A stretch of 64,000 bases of DNA from Hamadaea sp. (GCF_013362815.1 NZ_JABFVK010000001.1:124001-188000), one strand, 5' to 3'; positions 1 through 10,245 are shown, numbered from the stretch's first letter. Numbers and translations: made by a program. Notes: generated by a model not told the origin, from the sequence alone.

Positions 1-552
1 ACGAGCTCGGCCGCCCGGCCCAGCACCTCCGGCACGAGTGGCTCGGCTAGCTACTCGTCCTCGTCGTCCGGGACTGGCGGCAGCGGCGGTGGGGCGGCTG
101 CGTGCGGCAACACCGGCAAAACGCAGAACTTCATCTCGTCGATCCTGTCCGCGAAGCAGTCGGTGAACACGAAGACCGCGGCGCTGGCGAAAGCCGAGCG
201 GGAGCTGGCCGGCACCGTCATCACCGCCCCGGTCGCCGGAAAGGTGCTCACCGTCTCGATCAAGGTGGGCGACACCGCGAAGAGCAACGTGATCTCGATC
301 GGCGTGGTCTCCACCATGGTCGTCAAGGCGTCGTTCAGCGAGGCCGACGTCGTCGCCCTGACGATGGGCCAGTCGGCCACGGTCGCCCTGCCCGGCCACG
401 ACGGCGAGTACACCGCGAAGATCACCGAGATCGCCCAGACCGGCGTGACGTCGAGCAACCTGGTGACCTACAGCGTGGTGCTGACGTTCGACAAGGTGCC
501 GGACGGCATCCTCATCGGACAGAGCGCGAACGTCACCGTCAGCGCCGCCTGA
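1..552 (+). CDS. Efflux membrane-fusion (HlyD/RND adaptor-like) protein, 3' part
   Basis: This is the C-terminal 183 residues of a longer gene whose start lies before the window. A Ser/Gly/Thr-rich stretch (about residues 1-40 here) is followed by a short helix rich in Lys, Ala and Glu, then a lipoyl-like half motif, TVITAPVAGKVLTVSIKVGD. A beta-barrel-like region (VVKASFSEADV, GQSATVALPG) completes it. That order is typical of periplasmic adaptor proteins, which in Gram-positives link an ABC or MacB-type exporter to the cell exterior. The stop is 3 bp from the end of the convergent TetR gene. The partner transporter must lie outside the window. Family is fairly sure; substrate unknown. Confidence 0.75.
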   Translation, partial: TSSAARPSTSGTSGSASYSSSSSGTGGSGGGAAACGNTGKTQNFISSILSAKQSVNTKTAALAKAERELAGTVITAPVAGKVLTVSIKVGDTAKSNVISIGVVSTMVVKASFSEADVVALTMGQSATVALPGHDGEYTAKITEIAQTGVTSSNLVTYSVVLTFDKVPDGILIGQSANVTVSAA

Positions 553-555
553 GAA

Positions 556-1188
556 CTATCCGGTCTGGGGCTTCCAGACCTCGCCGTCGAGCTGGCGCTC
601 GGCCCCCAGCCAGATCGCGTTCATCAGCCGGGTCGCCGTACGCTCCGGGTCCTCGTCCGGAGTGTCCGCGAGCCGGTCCGCCAGCGCCTCTCCCGCACCC
701 ACCAGGGCCAGCGCCATCGTCTGCAGTTCCTCCGCTGGAACGTCTCGGCCGCGGGCACGCAACGCATCGGCCAGCTTCTCCGCGATCACTGCGACCATGC
801 CGCGTCGCATCCGGGCCAGCTCGCCCGCGAACGGCTCCCGCGTACGGGCCTGACGGAAGAGCACCGCCCAGCCGTCGCGGTTCGCTCCGACGTACCGGAA
901 GAATCCGCGCAATCCCCGCCAGAGTTGCTCGTCGGCGGACAGCTGCGGATCGACCACTCCGGCGACCGCCTCGAGCAGCCGGCCGGCTTCCCGGCGCAGG
1001 CACGCCACGAACAACTCGTCCTTCGTGCCCAGGTACGCGTACACCATGGGTTTCGACACGCCGGCGCGCTCGGCGACCTCGTCCATAGTCGCGGCGTGGA
1101 AGCCGCGCTCGGCGAAGACCCGTACGGCGGCCTCGAGCATCTGTTGTTCCCGCACGCTGCGCGGCAGTCGTTTCCCCACCCTTGCCAC
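556..1188 (-). CDS. TetR/AcrR-family transcriptional regulator
   Basis: Residues 10-57 form a clear TetR helix-turn-helix: a recognition segment near TMDEVAERAGVSKPMVYAYL is followed by KDELF. The C-terminal ligand domain is of normal length (210 aa total). The gene is divergent from an SCP2 protein and acyl-CoA dehydrogenase, and a 28-bp palindrome lies in between, so the protein probably represses both directions and may sense a fatty acyl-CoA; the ligand is inferred. The start could be the GTG at 1188 or the GTG three codons later at 1179, which has a better-spaced AAGG-type ribosome site. The end is convergent with the adaptor-protein gene. Confidence 0.9.
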   Translation of the reverse strand: MARVGKRLPRSVREQQMLEAAVRVFAERGFHAATMDEVAERAGVSKPMVYAYLGTKDELFVACLRREAGRLLEAVAGVVDPQLSADEQLWRGLRGFFRYVGANRDGWAVLFRQARTREPFAGELARMRRGMVAVIAEKLADALRARGRDVPAEELQTMALALVGAGEALADRLADTPDEDPERTATRLMNAIWLGAERQLDGEVWKPQTG

Positions 1189-1194
1189 CTTACC

Positions 1195-1222
1195 TACTCG
1201 CGCGTAAGGTTACGCGCGAGTA
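1195..1222. promoter_or_regulatory. Palindromic operator between TetR and SCP2 genes
   Basis: TACTCGCGCGTAA (1195-1207) and TTACGCGCGAGTA (1210-1222) are perfect inverted arms separated by GG. Each arm can also be read as one copy of TACTCGCGAGTAA with a single mismatch, so the site may be two offset operators. It overlaps the promoter region of both divergent genes. The exact motif TACTCGCGAGTA recurs at 43904-43915. Binding by the adjacent TetR protein is inferred. Confidence 0.75.
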
Positions 1223-1253
1223 AGTTATCAAGCTCAGCGTGACGGAGGACATG

Positions 1254-1706
1254 ATGCCCGACTTCGACCTCTCCGATTTCTCGTCGCTCGACCCGAGCGC
1301 GTTCGCCCAGCTCGTCAAGACCGCGCCGGACGCGCAGATCGCCGAGGTCATGAGCAGCGACCTGCGGCCGAAGGTGCTCGACGAGATCTTCCGCCGCATG
1401 CCGGCGCTGTTTCGCCCGGAGCGGGCCGGCAACACCGAGGCCGTGATCCACTGGAGCATCACCGGCGCCCCGGACGGCGGCGCGGACACGTATGAGCTGG
1501 TCATCTCGAAGGGCGCGTGCACCCTGTCGGAGACGCCGCAGCACGACCCGAAGCTGGCGCTGACGGTCGGCCCGGTGGACTTCCTCAAGGTCGTCTCCGG
1601 CAACGGCAACCCGGTCATGATGTTCATGACGGGCAAGCTCAAGGCCAAGGGCGATCTAGCCCTGGCTTCCAATATCGCCAACCTGTTCAGCATCCCGAAG
1701 GCCTGA
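1254..1706 (+). CDS. SCP2 sterol-carrier-domain protein
   Basis: A small (150 aa) lipid-binding protein of the SCP2 fold, which holds fatty acyl chains or sterols in a hydrophobic tunnel. Visible family features are an amphipathic N-terminal helix, a central beta-sheet (AVIHWSITG, YELVISKGACTLSE) and the C-terminal segment DFLKVVSGNGNPVMMFMTGKLK, with the usual small-chain tail. I chose ATG 1254 because GGAGG at 1244-1248 sits five bases before it; an in-frame GTG at 1239 would place that site inside the gene. The stop is 2 bp before the acyl-CoA dehydrogenase start, so the two are co-transcribed and probably act on the same acyl substrate. Confidence 0.88.
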   Translation: MPDFDLSDFSSLDPSAFAQLVKTAPDAQIAEVMSSDLRPKVLDEIFRRMPALFRPERAGNTEAVIHWSITGAPDGGADTYELVISKGACTLSETPQHDPKLALTVGPVDFLKVVSGNGNPVMMFMTGKLKAKGDLALASNIANLFSIPKA

Positions 1707-1708
1707 CC

Positions 1709-2920
1709 GTGGAGTTCTCGCTCGACCTCAATGAGGACCAGCGCGAGCTGCGTGACTGGGTGCACGGCTTCGCCGCCGACGCCGTCCGCCCGGCGGCCGC
1801 GGAATGGGACGAACGCGAGGAGACGCCCTGGCCGGTCCTCCAGGAGGCGGCGAAGATCGGGCTTTACGGGTTCGAATTCCTCGCCAACGCCTGGGCGGAC
1901 CCGAGCGGGCTGTCCATGTGCCTCGCCAACGAGGAGCTGTTCTGGGGCGATGCCGGCATCGCGATGTCCATCATGGGCACGTCGCTGGCGGTCGCGGCGA
2001 TCTTCGGCAACGGCGATCCCGAACAGCTGGCCGAGTGGGTGCCGCAGTGCTTCGGCACCGAGTCCGACCCGGCGGTCGCGGCGTTCTGCTCGACCGAACC
2101 GGAAGCCGGCTCCGACGTCGCCGCCATGCGTACGCGGGCGGTGTATGACGAGGCGACCGGTGAGTGGGTGCTCAACGGCCAGAAGGCGTTCGCCACCAAC
2201 GGCGGGATCGCCGCGGTGCACGTCGTCACCGCGTCCGTCGACCCCTCGCTCGGCAGCCGGGGCCAGGCCGCCTTCGTGGTCCCGCCCGGCACGCCCGGTC
2301 TGCACTCCACCCGGAAGCTGAAGAAGCTGGGACTGCGCGCCTCGCATACGGCCGACGTGTTCCTCGACGACGTCCGGCTCCCCTCGTCCTGCCTGCTCGG
2401 CGGGCGCGAGCGGCTGGAGGAGCGGCTGGCGCGGGCGCGATCCGGCGAGCGCACCGGCGGCCAGGCCTCCATGCGTACGTTCGAACTGTCCCGGCCGACC
2501 GTCGGAGCGCAGGCCCTCGGCATCGCCCGCGCGGCCTACGAGTACGCCCTGGACTACGCCAAGCAGCGCGTCCAGTTCGGCCGCCCGATCATCGAGAACC
2601 AGGGCATCGCCTTCGCGTTGGCCGACATGAAGATGGAGATCGACGCCGCCCGGCTGCTCGTCTGGCGCGCGGCCTGGATGGGCCGCAACAACCGCCCGTT
2701 CACCGCGGGCGAGGGTTCGATGTCCAAGCTCAAGGCGGGCGAAGTCGCCGTCGACGTGACCTCCAAGGCGGTGCAGATCCTCGGCGGAGCCGGCTTCACC
2801 CGGGAGCACCCGGTCGAGCGCTGGTACCGCGACGCCAAGATCTACACGATCTTCGAGGGCACCAGCGAGATCCAGCGCCTCGTCATCGCCCGCGCCATCT
2901 CCGGCCTGCCCCTGCGCTGA
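1709..2920 (+). CDS. Acyl-CoA dehydrogenase
   Basis: FAD-dependent flavoenzyme (403 aa, normal family length) that introduces the alpha-beta double bond in acyl-CoA. N-terminal helical domain (EFSLDLNEDQRELRDWV), middle beta-domain with the FAD/substrate motif AFCSTEPEAGSD, and C-terminal helical domain ending in YTIFEGTSEIQR, whose first Glu is the catalytic base of the family. The GTG start at 1709 follows a GAAGG site and lies 2 bp after the SCP2 stop. A run of about 20 residues (GRERLEERLARARSGERTGG) looks like a small surface insertion. A repeat copy begins 4 bp past the stop. Chain-length preference cannot be read from sequence. Confidence 0.93.
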   Translation: MEFSLDLNEDQRELRDWVHGFAADAVRPAAAEWDEREETPWPVLQEAAKIGLYGFEFLANAWADPSGLSMCLANEELFWGDAGIAMSIMGTSLAVAAIFGNGDPEQLAEWVPQCFGTESDPAVAAFCSTEPEAGSDVAAMRTRAVYDEATGEWVLNGQKAFATNGGIAAVHVVTASVDPSLGSRGQAAFVVPPGTPGLHSTRKLKKLGLRASHTADVFLDDVRLPSSCLLGGRERLEERLARARSGERTGGQASMRTFELSRPTVGAQALGIARAAYEYALDYAKQRVQFGRPIIENQGIAFALADMKMEIDAARLLVWRAAWMGRNNRPFTAGEGSMSKLKAGEVAVDVTSKAVQILGGAGFTREHPVERWYRDAKIYTIFEGTSEIQRLVIARAISGLPLR

Positions 2921-2924
2921 CGCG

Positions 2925-2985
2925 TTGATCATGAACCTATGGTCCCCGTCGCCCGGCGTGTCAGACCCCCAACCTCATGATCAAC
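2925..2985 (+). repeat. TGATCA-ended intergenic repeat, copy A
   Basis: Begins TTGATCATGAACC and ends TGATCAAC, with GGCGTGTC in the middle. It is an inverted, diverged partner of copy A' at 4093-4151, matching at both ends, at GGTCC, TCGCC, GGCGTGTC and the CCCC/AACC blocks. It lies 4 bp after the acyl-CoA dehydrogenase stop. Confidence 0.75.
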
Positions 2986-3103
2986 ATTAGATGGCGGCGA
3001 CGGAGCCGGGTTTGTGGCGCACTTGTCCACAAGCCCGGCTCTGTCCACAGCCGGCAAGATCACGCGCTGGCGACCGCCTCGGAGCGGGCGCGAGGCTCGC
3101 CCC

Positions 3104-4027
3104 ATGATGTGGGCCGACCTCGTTCAGCCGTTCGCCGAAACCCAGGACGGGCTGATCACAGCCGAACAGTGTCACGCCGCGGGGCTCAGCCGGGATCAGG
3201 TAAAGCGCCTGTGCCGCAGCGGCGAGTGGCACCGCATCTTCCGCGGCGTCTATCGAGTCTGGGTCTCTGCGGCGACACGTGACGATGACATCCGGCTACA
3301 CATCCGCGCGGCACTCCTTGGAACGGGACCGCAGGCGGTCGTCGTCGGATCCAGTGCCGCCCATCTCTTCGGCCTGCCCAGCGGACAGCAGGACCTGGTT
3401 CACCTCGCGGTTCCGGGCGGAAACGGAAAACCGCGGCGGATCCAGGACGCGGCGGTGATCGTTCATCAACGCGTACTTGATGATGCTGAAGTGACCACTG
3501 TGGACGGCATGCGATGCACGACGCCGGCGCGAACGGTGGCCGGTCTTCTATTGGCCGCGGACCGATTCACCGCGGTGTCGGTCGCGGACGCCGCTCTGTA
3601 CGCGGGCCTCTTGGCCGAACCGGACCTGACGCTCGTCGAGCGGATGCTCTTTCGCCATCGCGGCGCCGTCGCCGCGCGGGAATGGCTGGAACAGGTCGAC
3701 GGACGGGCTGAGTCGCCGTTGGAGACGCGCGGCCGGTTGAGATGCGCGGACGCGGGCGTCGGGCCCGACGATCTCCAAGTGTCGCTGACCGACCGCGACG
3801 GTGCTTTCCTCGGGCGCGTCGACCTCTATTGGCATCGATATCGGCTGGTGGCTGAGGCCGACGGCGCCGAGTTCCATGACCGGCCGGAAGCCCTGTATCG
3901 CGATCGCCAACGACAGAACGGCCTGATGGCGGCCGGTTTCACCGTCGTCCGGTTCACCTGGGAGGACGTGCGGTCGCGCGGCCGCCTCCCGGCAATGGTG
4001 CGCGCGGCGATGGGTCGCCCCTTGTGA
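3104..4027 (+). CDS. AbiEi-type winged-helix + DUF559/Vsr-like nuclease-fold protein (copy 1)
   Basis: Product of 307 aa. The N-terminus (QDGLITAEQCHAAGLSRDQV through FRGVYRV) is the winged-helix domain of AbiEi antitoxins. A middle region follows (DGMRCTTPARTVAGLL). The C-terminus (VDLYW, LVAEADGAEFHDRPEALYRD, GFTVVRFTWED) matches DUF559/Vsr-like PD-(D/E)XK folds, with candidate active-site Asp, Glu and Asp. AbiEi normally pairs with an AbiEii nucleotidyltransferase, but none is present. The start ATG 3104 has CGAGG eight bases upstream; longer in-frame starts would run into the DnaA-box region. The closest relative in the window is 10345-11259, almost identical in the last domain. DNA-binding or nuclease activity is inferred. 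Confidence 0.75.
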   Translation: MMWADLVQPFAETQDGLITAEQCHAAGLSRDQVKRLCRSGEWHRIFRGVYRVWVSAATRDDDIRLHIRAALLGTGPQAVVVGSSAAHLFGLPSGQQDLVHLAVPGGNGKPRRIQDAAVIVHQRVLDDAEVTTVDGMRCTTPARTVAGLLLAADRFTAVSVADAALYAGLLAEPDLTLVERMLFRHRGAVAAREWLEQVDGRAESPLETRGRLRCADAGVGPDDLQVSLTDRDGAFLGRVDLYWHRYRLVAEADGAEFHDRPEALYRDRQRQNGLMAAGFTVVRFTWEDVRSRGRLPAMVRAAMGRPL

Positions 4028-4092
4028 TCTACGCCGCCATGCGTCATGTTGTTACCCATCGGTAATGAAACGTTCGCGCGGTGACACCGATG

Positions 4093-4151
4093 TGATCAAG
4101 GGGTTCGGGGCGGCGACACGCCGGCGAACCGGACCCTGGGTTCATGATCAA
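4093..4151 (-). repeat. TGATCA-ended intergenic repeat, copy A' (inverted)
   Basis: Read on the minus strand it runs GTTGATCATGAACCC ... GGCGTGTC ... TTGATCA, mirroring copy A. It separates the copy-1 gene from the acyl-CoA synthetase gene and contains an ATG (4144) that should not be taken as the synthetase start. Confidence 0.7.
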
Positions 4152-4173
4152 CACGGCAGGTGGGAGGCGTCGG

Positions 4174-5688
4174 ATGCTCTGGGTGCTGGCGAAGCGGGGA
4201 CTGCTCAACCCGGGTCCGCCCGGCAAGATCGTCTCGCAGCTCGCGACGCTCAAGCGCTGGGGCTTCTCGGTCGCCGGCGAGCTGCGGGCCGCGGCGGAGC
4301 GGTCACCCGATCGGCTCGCGGTCATCGACCCCGAGGGCAGCTACACGTACGCCGAACTGTGGGACCGAGCCGAGAAGCTGGCCCTGGCTCTCCGCGTACG
4401 CCACGGGATCGGCGTCGGCGGCCGAGTCGGGGTGCTGGCCCGCAACCACGCCGGGATGATCACCGCCATGGTGGCCGGCTGTGCGCTCGGTGCCGAAGTC
4501 GTGCTGCTGAACCCGGCGTTGTCGGCGGCCGCGATCGACGCCGTCGCGCACGACCAGCGCATCGAGCTGGTGATCGCCGACAACGACCTGATGGAGCTGA
4601 TCCCCGGCGTACCGGCCGTCAACGAGGTCGCGGTGGAGAAGCTCATCGCCGACGCACCGCCCGGCAAGCTGACCCCGCCGGTACGCGCGGGGCGACTGAT
4701 CGTGCTGACCTCGGGCACCACCGCCGCCCCGAAGGGCGCCCGGCGCAAGACTCCGGGTGGGCTGGGCCCGCTGGCCAGCGTGATCGACCGCATCCCCCTG
4801 AAGGTCGGCGACCGGATCTTCGTCGCCGCCCCGCTGTTTCACACCTGGGGCCTGGCCGCCTTGCAGGTCGCCCTCGCCCTGCGCGCGACGGTCGTCCTCC
4901 AACGCCGGTTCGAGCCGCTCAGCACCATCGCGGCGATTCGCGACCTCGACTGCCAGGGCCTCATCGCCGTGCCGGTGATGGTGCAGCGTCTCCTGGAAGC
5001 GACCACCCAACCCGGCATCACTCCGCGAGTGGTCGCCGTCAGCGGTTCGGCCCTACCCGGTGGACTCGCGACCGCCTTCATGGACGCGTACGGGGACTGC
5101 CTGTACAACCTCTACGGGAGCACCGAAGCGTCCTGGGTGTCCATCGCGACCCCCGAAGACCTGCGCCGCGATCCGCGTACGGCCGGACGTCCGCCGCTCG
5201 GCACCACTGTGGAGATCAGATCTCGCAGTGGGCATCCACTGCCGACCGGCGAGATCGGCCAGATCCACGTACGCAACGACATGCTCTTCGAGGGCTACAC
5301 CTCCAGCCGGGAAGGAACCCCGAACGGGTTGCTCGGCACCGGCGACCTCGGCCACTTCGACGACCATGGACTGCTCTATGTGGATGGACGGGCTGACGAC
5401 ATGATCATCTCGGGTGGGGAGAACGTCTTCCCCCGCCCGGTCGAGGAACTGATCGGCCAACTCCCGCAGGTACGCGAAGTCGCCGTCGTCGGCGTACCCG
5501 ATCCCGAATTCGGCCAGCGTCTCGCCGCCTACGTCGTGCTTCACCCCGGCGAGCGCCTCGACTCCGACTCCGTACGCGAATACGTCCGGCACTACCTCGC
5601 CCGGTTCTGCGTACCTCGGGAGGTCGTCTTCCTGCCGGAGTTGCCGCGTACGGCCACCGGCAAAGTCATCCCCCGCCTGCTGCGTTGA
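4174..5688 (+). CDS. AMP-binding acyl-CoA synthetase (FadD-like)
   Basis: ANL-superfamily enzyme (504 aa) that activates a carboxylic acid to acyl-AMP and then acyl-CoA. Motifs in order: phosphate loop TSGTTAAPKGA, YGSTEAS (A5), GTGDLGHFDDHGLLYVDGRADD with IISGGENVFP (A7/A8), and the C-terminal catalytic Lys motif RTATGKVIPR. ATG 4174 is preferred because GGGAGG at 4162-4167 precedes it by seven bases; the in-frame ATG at 4144 lies inside repeat A'. The gene follows the SCP2/acyl-CoA dehydrogenase pair, separated by unit 1, so all three may once have formed one fatty-acid degradation cluster. The acid substrate is unknown. Confidence 0.9.
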   Translation: MLWVLAKRGLLNPGPPGKIVSQLATLKRWGFSVAGELRAAAERSPDRLAVIDPEGSYTYAELWDRAEKLALALRVRHGIGVGGRVGVLARNHAGMITAMVAGCALGAEVVLLNPALSAAAIDAVAHDQRIELVIADNDLMELIPGVPAVNEVAVEKLIADAPPGKLTPPVRAGRLIVLTSGTTAAPKGARRKTPGGLGPLASVIDRIPLKVGDRIFVAAPLFHTWGLAALQVALALRATVVLQRRFEPLSTIAAIRDLDCQGLIAVPVMVQRLLEATTQPGITPRVVAVSGSALPGGLATAFMDAYGDCLYNLYGSTEASWVSIATPEDLRRDPRTAGRPPLGTTVEIRSRSGHPLPTGEIGQIHVRNDMLFEGYTSSREGTPNGLLGTGDLGHFDDHGLLYVDGRADDMIISGGENVFPRPVEELIGQLPQVREVAVVGVPDPEFGQRLAAYVVLHPGERLDSDSVREYVRHYLARFCVPREVVFLPELPRTATGKVIPRLLR

Positions 5689-5699
5689 GCTGAGCCGAG

Positions 5700-7628
5700 T
5701 CAGAGGCCGGAGGCTACGGCGGCGGCTACCTTCAGCCACGCGTCCGCAGTCGCGGTCGACAGCCGGTTGTACGCGATCGGCTCGCCGGCGTCGATGATCC
5801 GCTCGTACGGCACACGCAACACCGCACGCGTACGCGAGGCGAAGTGGCGTTCGATGCCGGGCACGTCGAGTTCGCGGTGGCTCGGTGGCATGGACAGGAC
5901 CGTCACGGCCTGCCGCACTGTGCGTACGCGGCCGGTCTGTTCCAGGTGGTCGAGCATGCGCGCGGCGGTCTCGGCGGAGTCGTTGCGGGCGGACAGCGTC
6001 ACCACCAGCTGATCCGTGGCGTCGACGGCAGCCTGCCAGTTCGGCGCGCGTACGTTGTTGCCGGTGTCCACCACGATGATCTTGTAGAACCGGCTGACCA
6101 CGTCGCGAATGTCGCCGAAGGCGAGCTCGGTCAGCATTTCGCCCGCGGTCGCCGACTCGTCCGAGGCGAGCACCTCGAACATGCCTTCGCCCTGGGCGCG
6201 TACGTAGTGCGAGAGGTCGCCGACCCGGCCCTGAGCGCCTTGGAACAGATGCAGGTCCCGCAGCAGGTCCCGCACCGTACGCGAATGGAAGTCCTGCTGG
6301 GCCCGCATGCCGAGGGTGCCCTGGGTCTCGTTGTTGTCCCAGGCGAGCACGTAACCGCCGCGGCGCTGGCCGAACGTCATCGCCAGCATCAACACCGCGA
6401 CCGTCTTGCCCGCGCCGCCCTTCGGGTTGACCACGGTGATCTGCCGGAGCCCGCCGAAGTTGCGCCGGATGAGGTCGATGTCGGCGTGCTGCTCCTGCTC
6501 CCGGCGACCGGGAGCCGGGTTGATCAGGCCGAACGTCGACTTTCGCAGCGCGCCCTGGAGACCGCGTTCGGCCTGCGGCTGGGGTCGCCGTTCGGCCCGC
6601 CGCCGGGCGAACTCCTCGGCCGTGATCGGGCGTACGGCGGGGCCGGGCAGCTGGTGCGGGCCGAGTTGGTAGGGCTCCTGGGGCGGATGATCGGCAGTCC
6701 ACCCGGTCGAGGACTCGGACGAGGGCGAGTGAAATGACGGGCCGGGGTCCGGCACCGAGTCCGCTGACCCGTCTAGCACCGGAAGATCGGCGTCGTAGTG
6801 ATGAACCGGCTCCTCGGCAGGCGGCTGCGGCCAGTAAGCAGGCGGCTCGACCGGCGGTACGGCGGCCCCAGAAGGCGCGTAAACCTCAGGCGGCGCGGAC
6901 GCCGAAGGTGGCGCGGACGCCGAAGGAGGCGCGGACGCCGAAGGAGGCGCGGACGCCGAAGGAGGCGCGGACGCCGAAGGAGGCGCGGACGCCGAAGGAG
7001 GCACAGAAGACGCCGGTGGCTCGAAGGACGAAGGTGGTGCAGCGGTCGGAAGCGGCATCGGCGCCGGCGGAACCTGATGCGGTACGCCGTGCAGCGGCTG
7101 GATCTGCGGCCGCGCCGGCGAGTCCGCCTCGGCGACCTCGCCCCGGCCCACCATCGGGTACTGCGACGAGGGCGGCTGGGCCCACGCGGACTCCGGCGCC
7201 TGCGGGAGGTCCCCGGGCATCGGCGGCACGTACTGCGTGGGCAGCGTCGGCTTCGTGCGCTGTGGCAAGGCGACCGGCACTCCGGCTCGCGCGACCGTCC
7301 CCTCCGCTGATGGCGGGGCGTAGATCGTCGGCTCGTCGAGCTCAGGTTCGGGGTCGACCGGTGCCGGCTGCACAACCGGACTGGGAGAAGGCTGCGAACC
7401 TAGGGCCGCCGCCATCGGGCCACTGCCGGCCTCGGCCGCCTGAGCTGGACCGGGCCAGGCCCCATCAGGTCGCGGAGCCCGGTGCGCTGCTTTCGGCGTA
7501 CCAGTTGATGATGATGAGGAGACGGACCCGACGCCGGGGCGCGGCGCCGCAGCACCGTCGACCTCGTCCTCGGGCCAGAATTCGTCATCCACGCAGGCAA
7601 GGGTAGCGATCCTTGCGAGGGTTGCCAC
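5700..7628 (-). CDS. EspI-like Pro/Ala-rich MinD/ParA ATPase
   Basis: A 642-aa protein in two parts. Residues 1 to about 330 are Pro/Ala/Ser-rich and probably disordered, including six near-identical PPSASA repeats. The rest is a MinD/ParA-type P-loop ATPase: deviant Walker A KGGAGKT at residues 403-409, ETQGTLG switch region, and VVDTGNNV as the Walker B region. EspI of mycobacterial ESX-1 has this architecture and a similar length, but no ESX gene is nearby, so the role could equally be polar positioning or chromosome/plasmid segregation. The GTG start at 7628 lacks a good ribosome site; a GTG twelve codons in (VDDEFWPED) is an alternative. Convergent with the synthetase gene, 11 bp apart. 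Confidence 0.75.
   Translation of the reverse strand: MATLARIATLACVDDEFWPEDEVDGAAAPRPGVGSVSSSSSTGTPKAAHRAPRPDGAWPGPAQAAEAGSGPMAAALGSQPSPSPVVQPAPVDPEPELDEPTIYAPPSAEGTVARAGVPVALPQRTKPTLPTQYVPPMPGDLPQAPESAWAQPPSSQYPMVGRGEVAEADSPARPQIQPLHGVPHQVPPAPMPLPTAAPPSSFEPPASSVPPSASAPPSASAPPSASAPPSASAPPSASAPPSASAPPEVYAPSGAAVPPVEPPAYWPQPPAEEPVHHYDADLPVLDGSADSVPDPGPSFHSPSSESSTGWTADHPPQEPYQLGPHQLPGPAVRPITAEEFARRRAERRPQPQAERGLQGALRKSTFGLINPAPGRREQEQHADIDLIRRNFGGLRQITVVNPKGGAGKTVAVLMLAMTFGQRRGGYVLAWDNNETQGTLGMRAQQDFHSRTVRDLLRDLHLFQGAQGRVGDLSHYVRAQGEGMFEVLASDESATAGEMLTELAFGDIRDVVSRFYKIIVVDTGNNVRAPNWQAAVDATDQLVVTLSARNDSAETAARMLDHLEQTGRVRTVRQAVTVLSMPPSHRELDVPGIERHFASRTRAVLRVPYERIIDAGEPIAYNRLSTATADAWLKVAAAVASGL
6892..6999 (-). 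repeat. 18-bp tandem repeat inside the MinD/ParA gene
   Basis: Six head-to-tail copies of GGCGCGGACGCCGAAGGA (+ strand), five exact and the first with one change. In the coding frame they give repeated PPSASA. This is a coding minisatellite that may vary in copy number between strains. Confidence 0.95.
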
Positions 7629-7648
7629 CCCTCGTGATCAATTCGCGA

Positions 7649-10064
<2,416 letters not shown>

Positions 10065-10073
10065 TCCCGCCCT

Positions 10074-10147
10074 GTCCGCGCGGACCCTTTCCCGTCCGCG
10101 CGGACCCAGCCCTCTCCGCGCTCTCCGCGCTCTCCGCGCTCTCCGCG
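10074..10147. repeat. Short palindromes and 9-bp tandem array before unit 2
   Basis: Two copies of the perfect palindrome GTCCGCGCGGAC (10074-10085, 10094-10105) are followed by four head-to-tail copies of CTCTCCGCG (10112-10147). The last copy runs into the terminal repeat of unit 2. A different tandem array borders the other end of the unit. Confidence 0.9.
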
Positions 10148-10230
10148 CGATCATGAACTATCGGGCGTGATCGATCGGCGTGTCGTGGCCGTTGCACCCT
10201 GATCGACTCCCGAAGCAGGTGATCGACAAC
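10143..10230 (+). repeat. TGATCA-type intergenic repeat, copy B
   Basis: Starts CCGCGCGATCATGAAC, has CGGCGTGTCGTG in the middle, and ends with two TGATCGAC elements exactly 20 bp apart (10200 and 10220). Positions 10143-10187 are a perfect inverted match to 11306-11350. Confidence 0.92.
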
Positions 10231-10245
10231 GCCCGGTTGGCTTCG

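Larger units (their letters stand above)
2925..4151 (+). mobile_element. Putative mobile unit 1: inverted repeats around an AbiEi/DUF559 gene
   Basis: A 1.23-kb unit made of repeat A, two DnaA-box-like sites (3023-3031 TTGTCCACA, 3041-3049 CTGTCCACA), one gene (3104-4027) and inverted repeat A'. The same plan is seen at 10143-11350, and a similar one at 40717-41815. The gene encodes a nuclease-fold protein. The inverted repeats are diverged, so this looks like an old copy. Mobility is inferred from the layout alone; no target-site duplication was identified. Confidence 0.45.

Noticed and set aside
2925-4151. Classical type IV toxin-antitoxin (AbiE) system
   Set aside because: No AbiEii nucleotidyltransferase gene is next to any of the three AbiEi-like genes.
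6892-6999. CRISPR-like periodic repeats
   Set aside because: The 18-bp units are head to tail with no spacers and encode PPSASA in frame.
6734-7606. Long open frames on the plus strand with KEARTP-type repeats
   Set aside because: They are the antisense reading of the Pro/Ala-rich, tandem-repeat part of the MinD/ParA gene; codon pattern and family similarity favour the minus strand.
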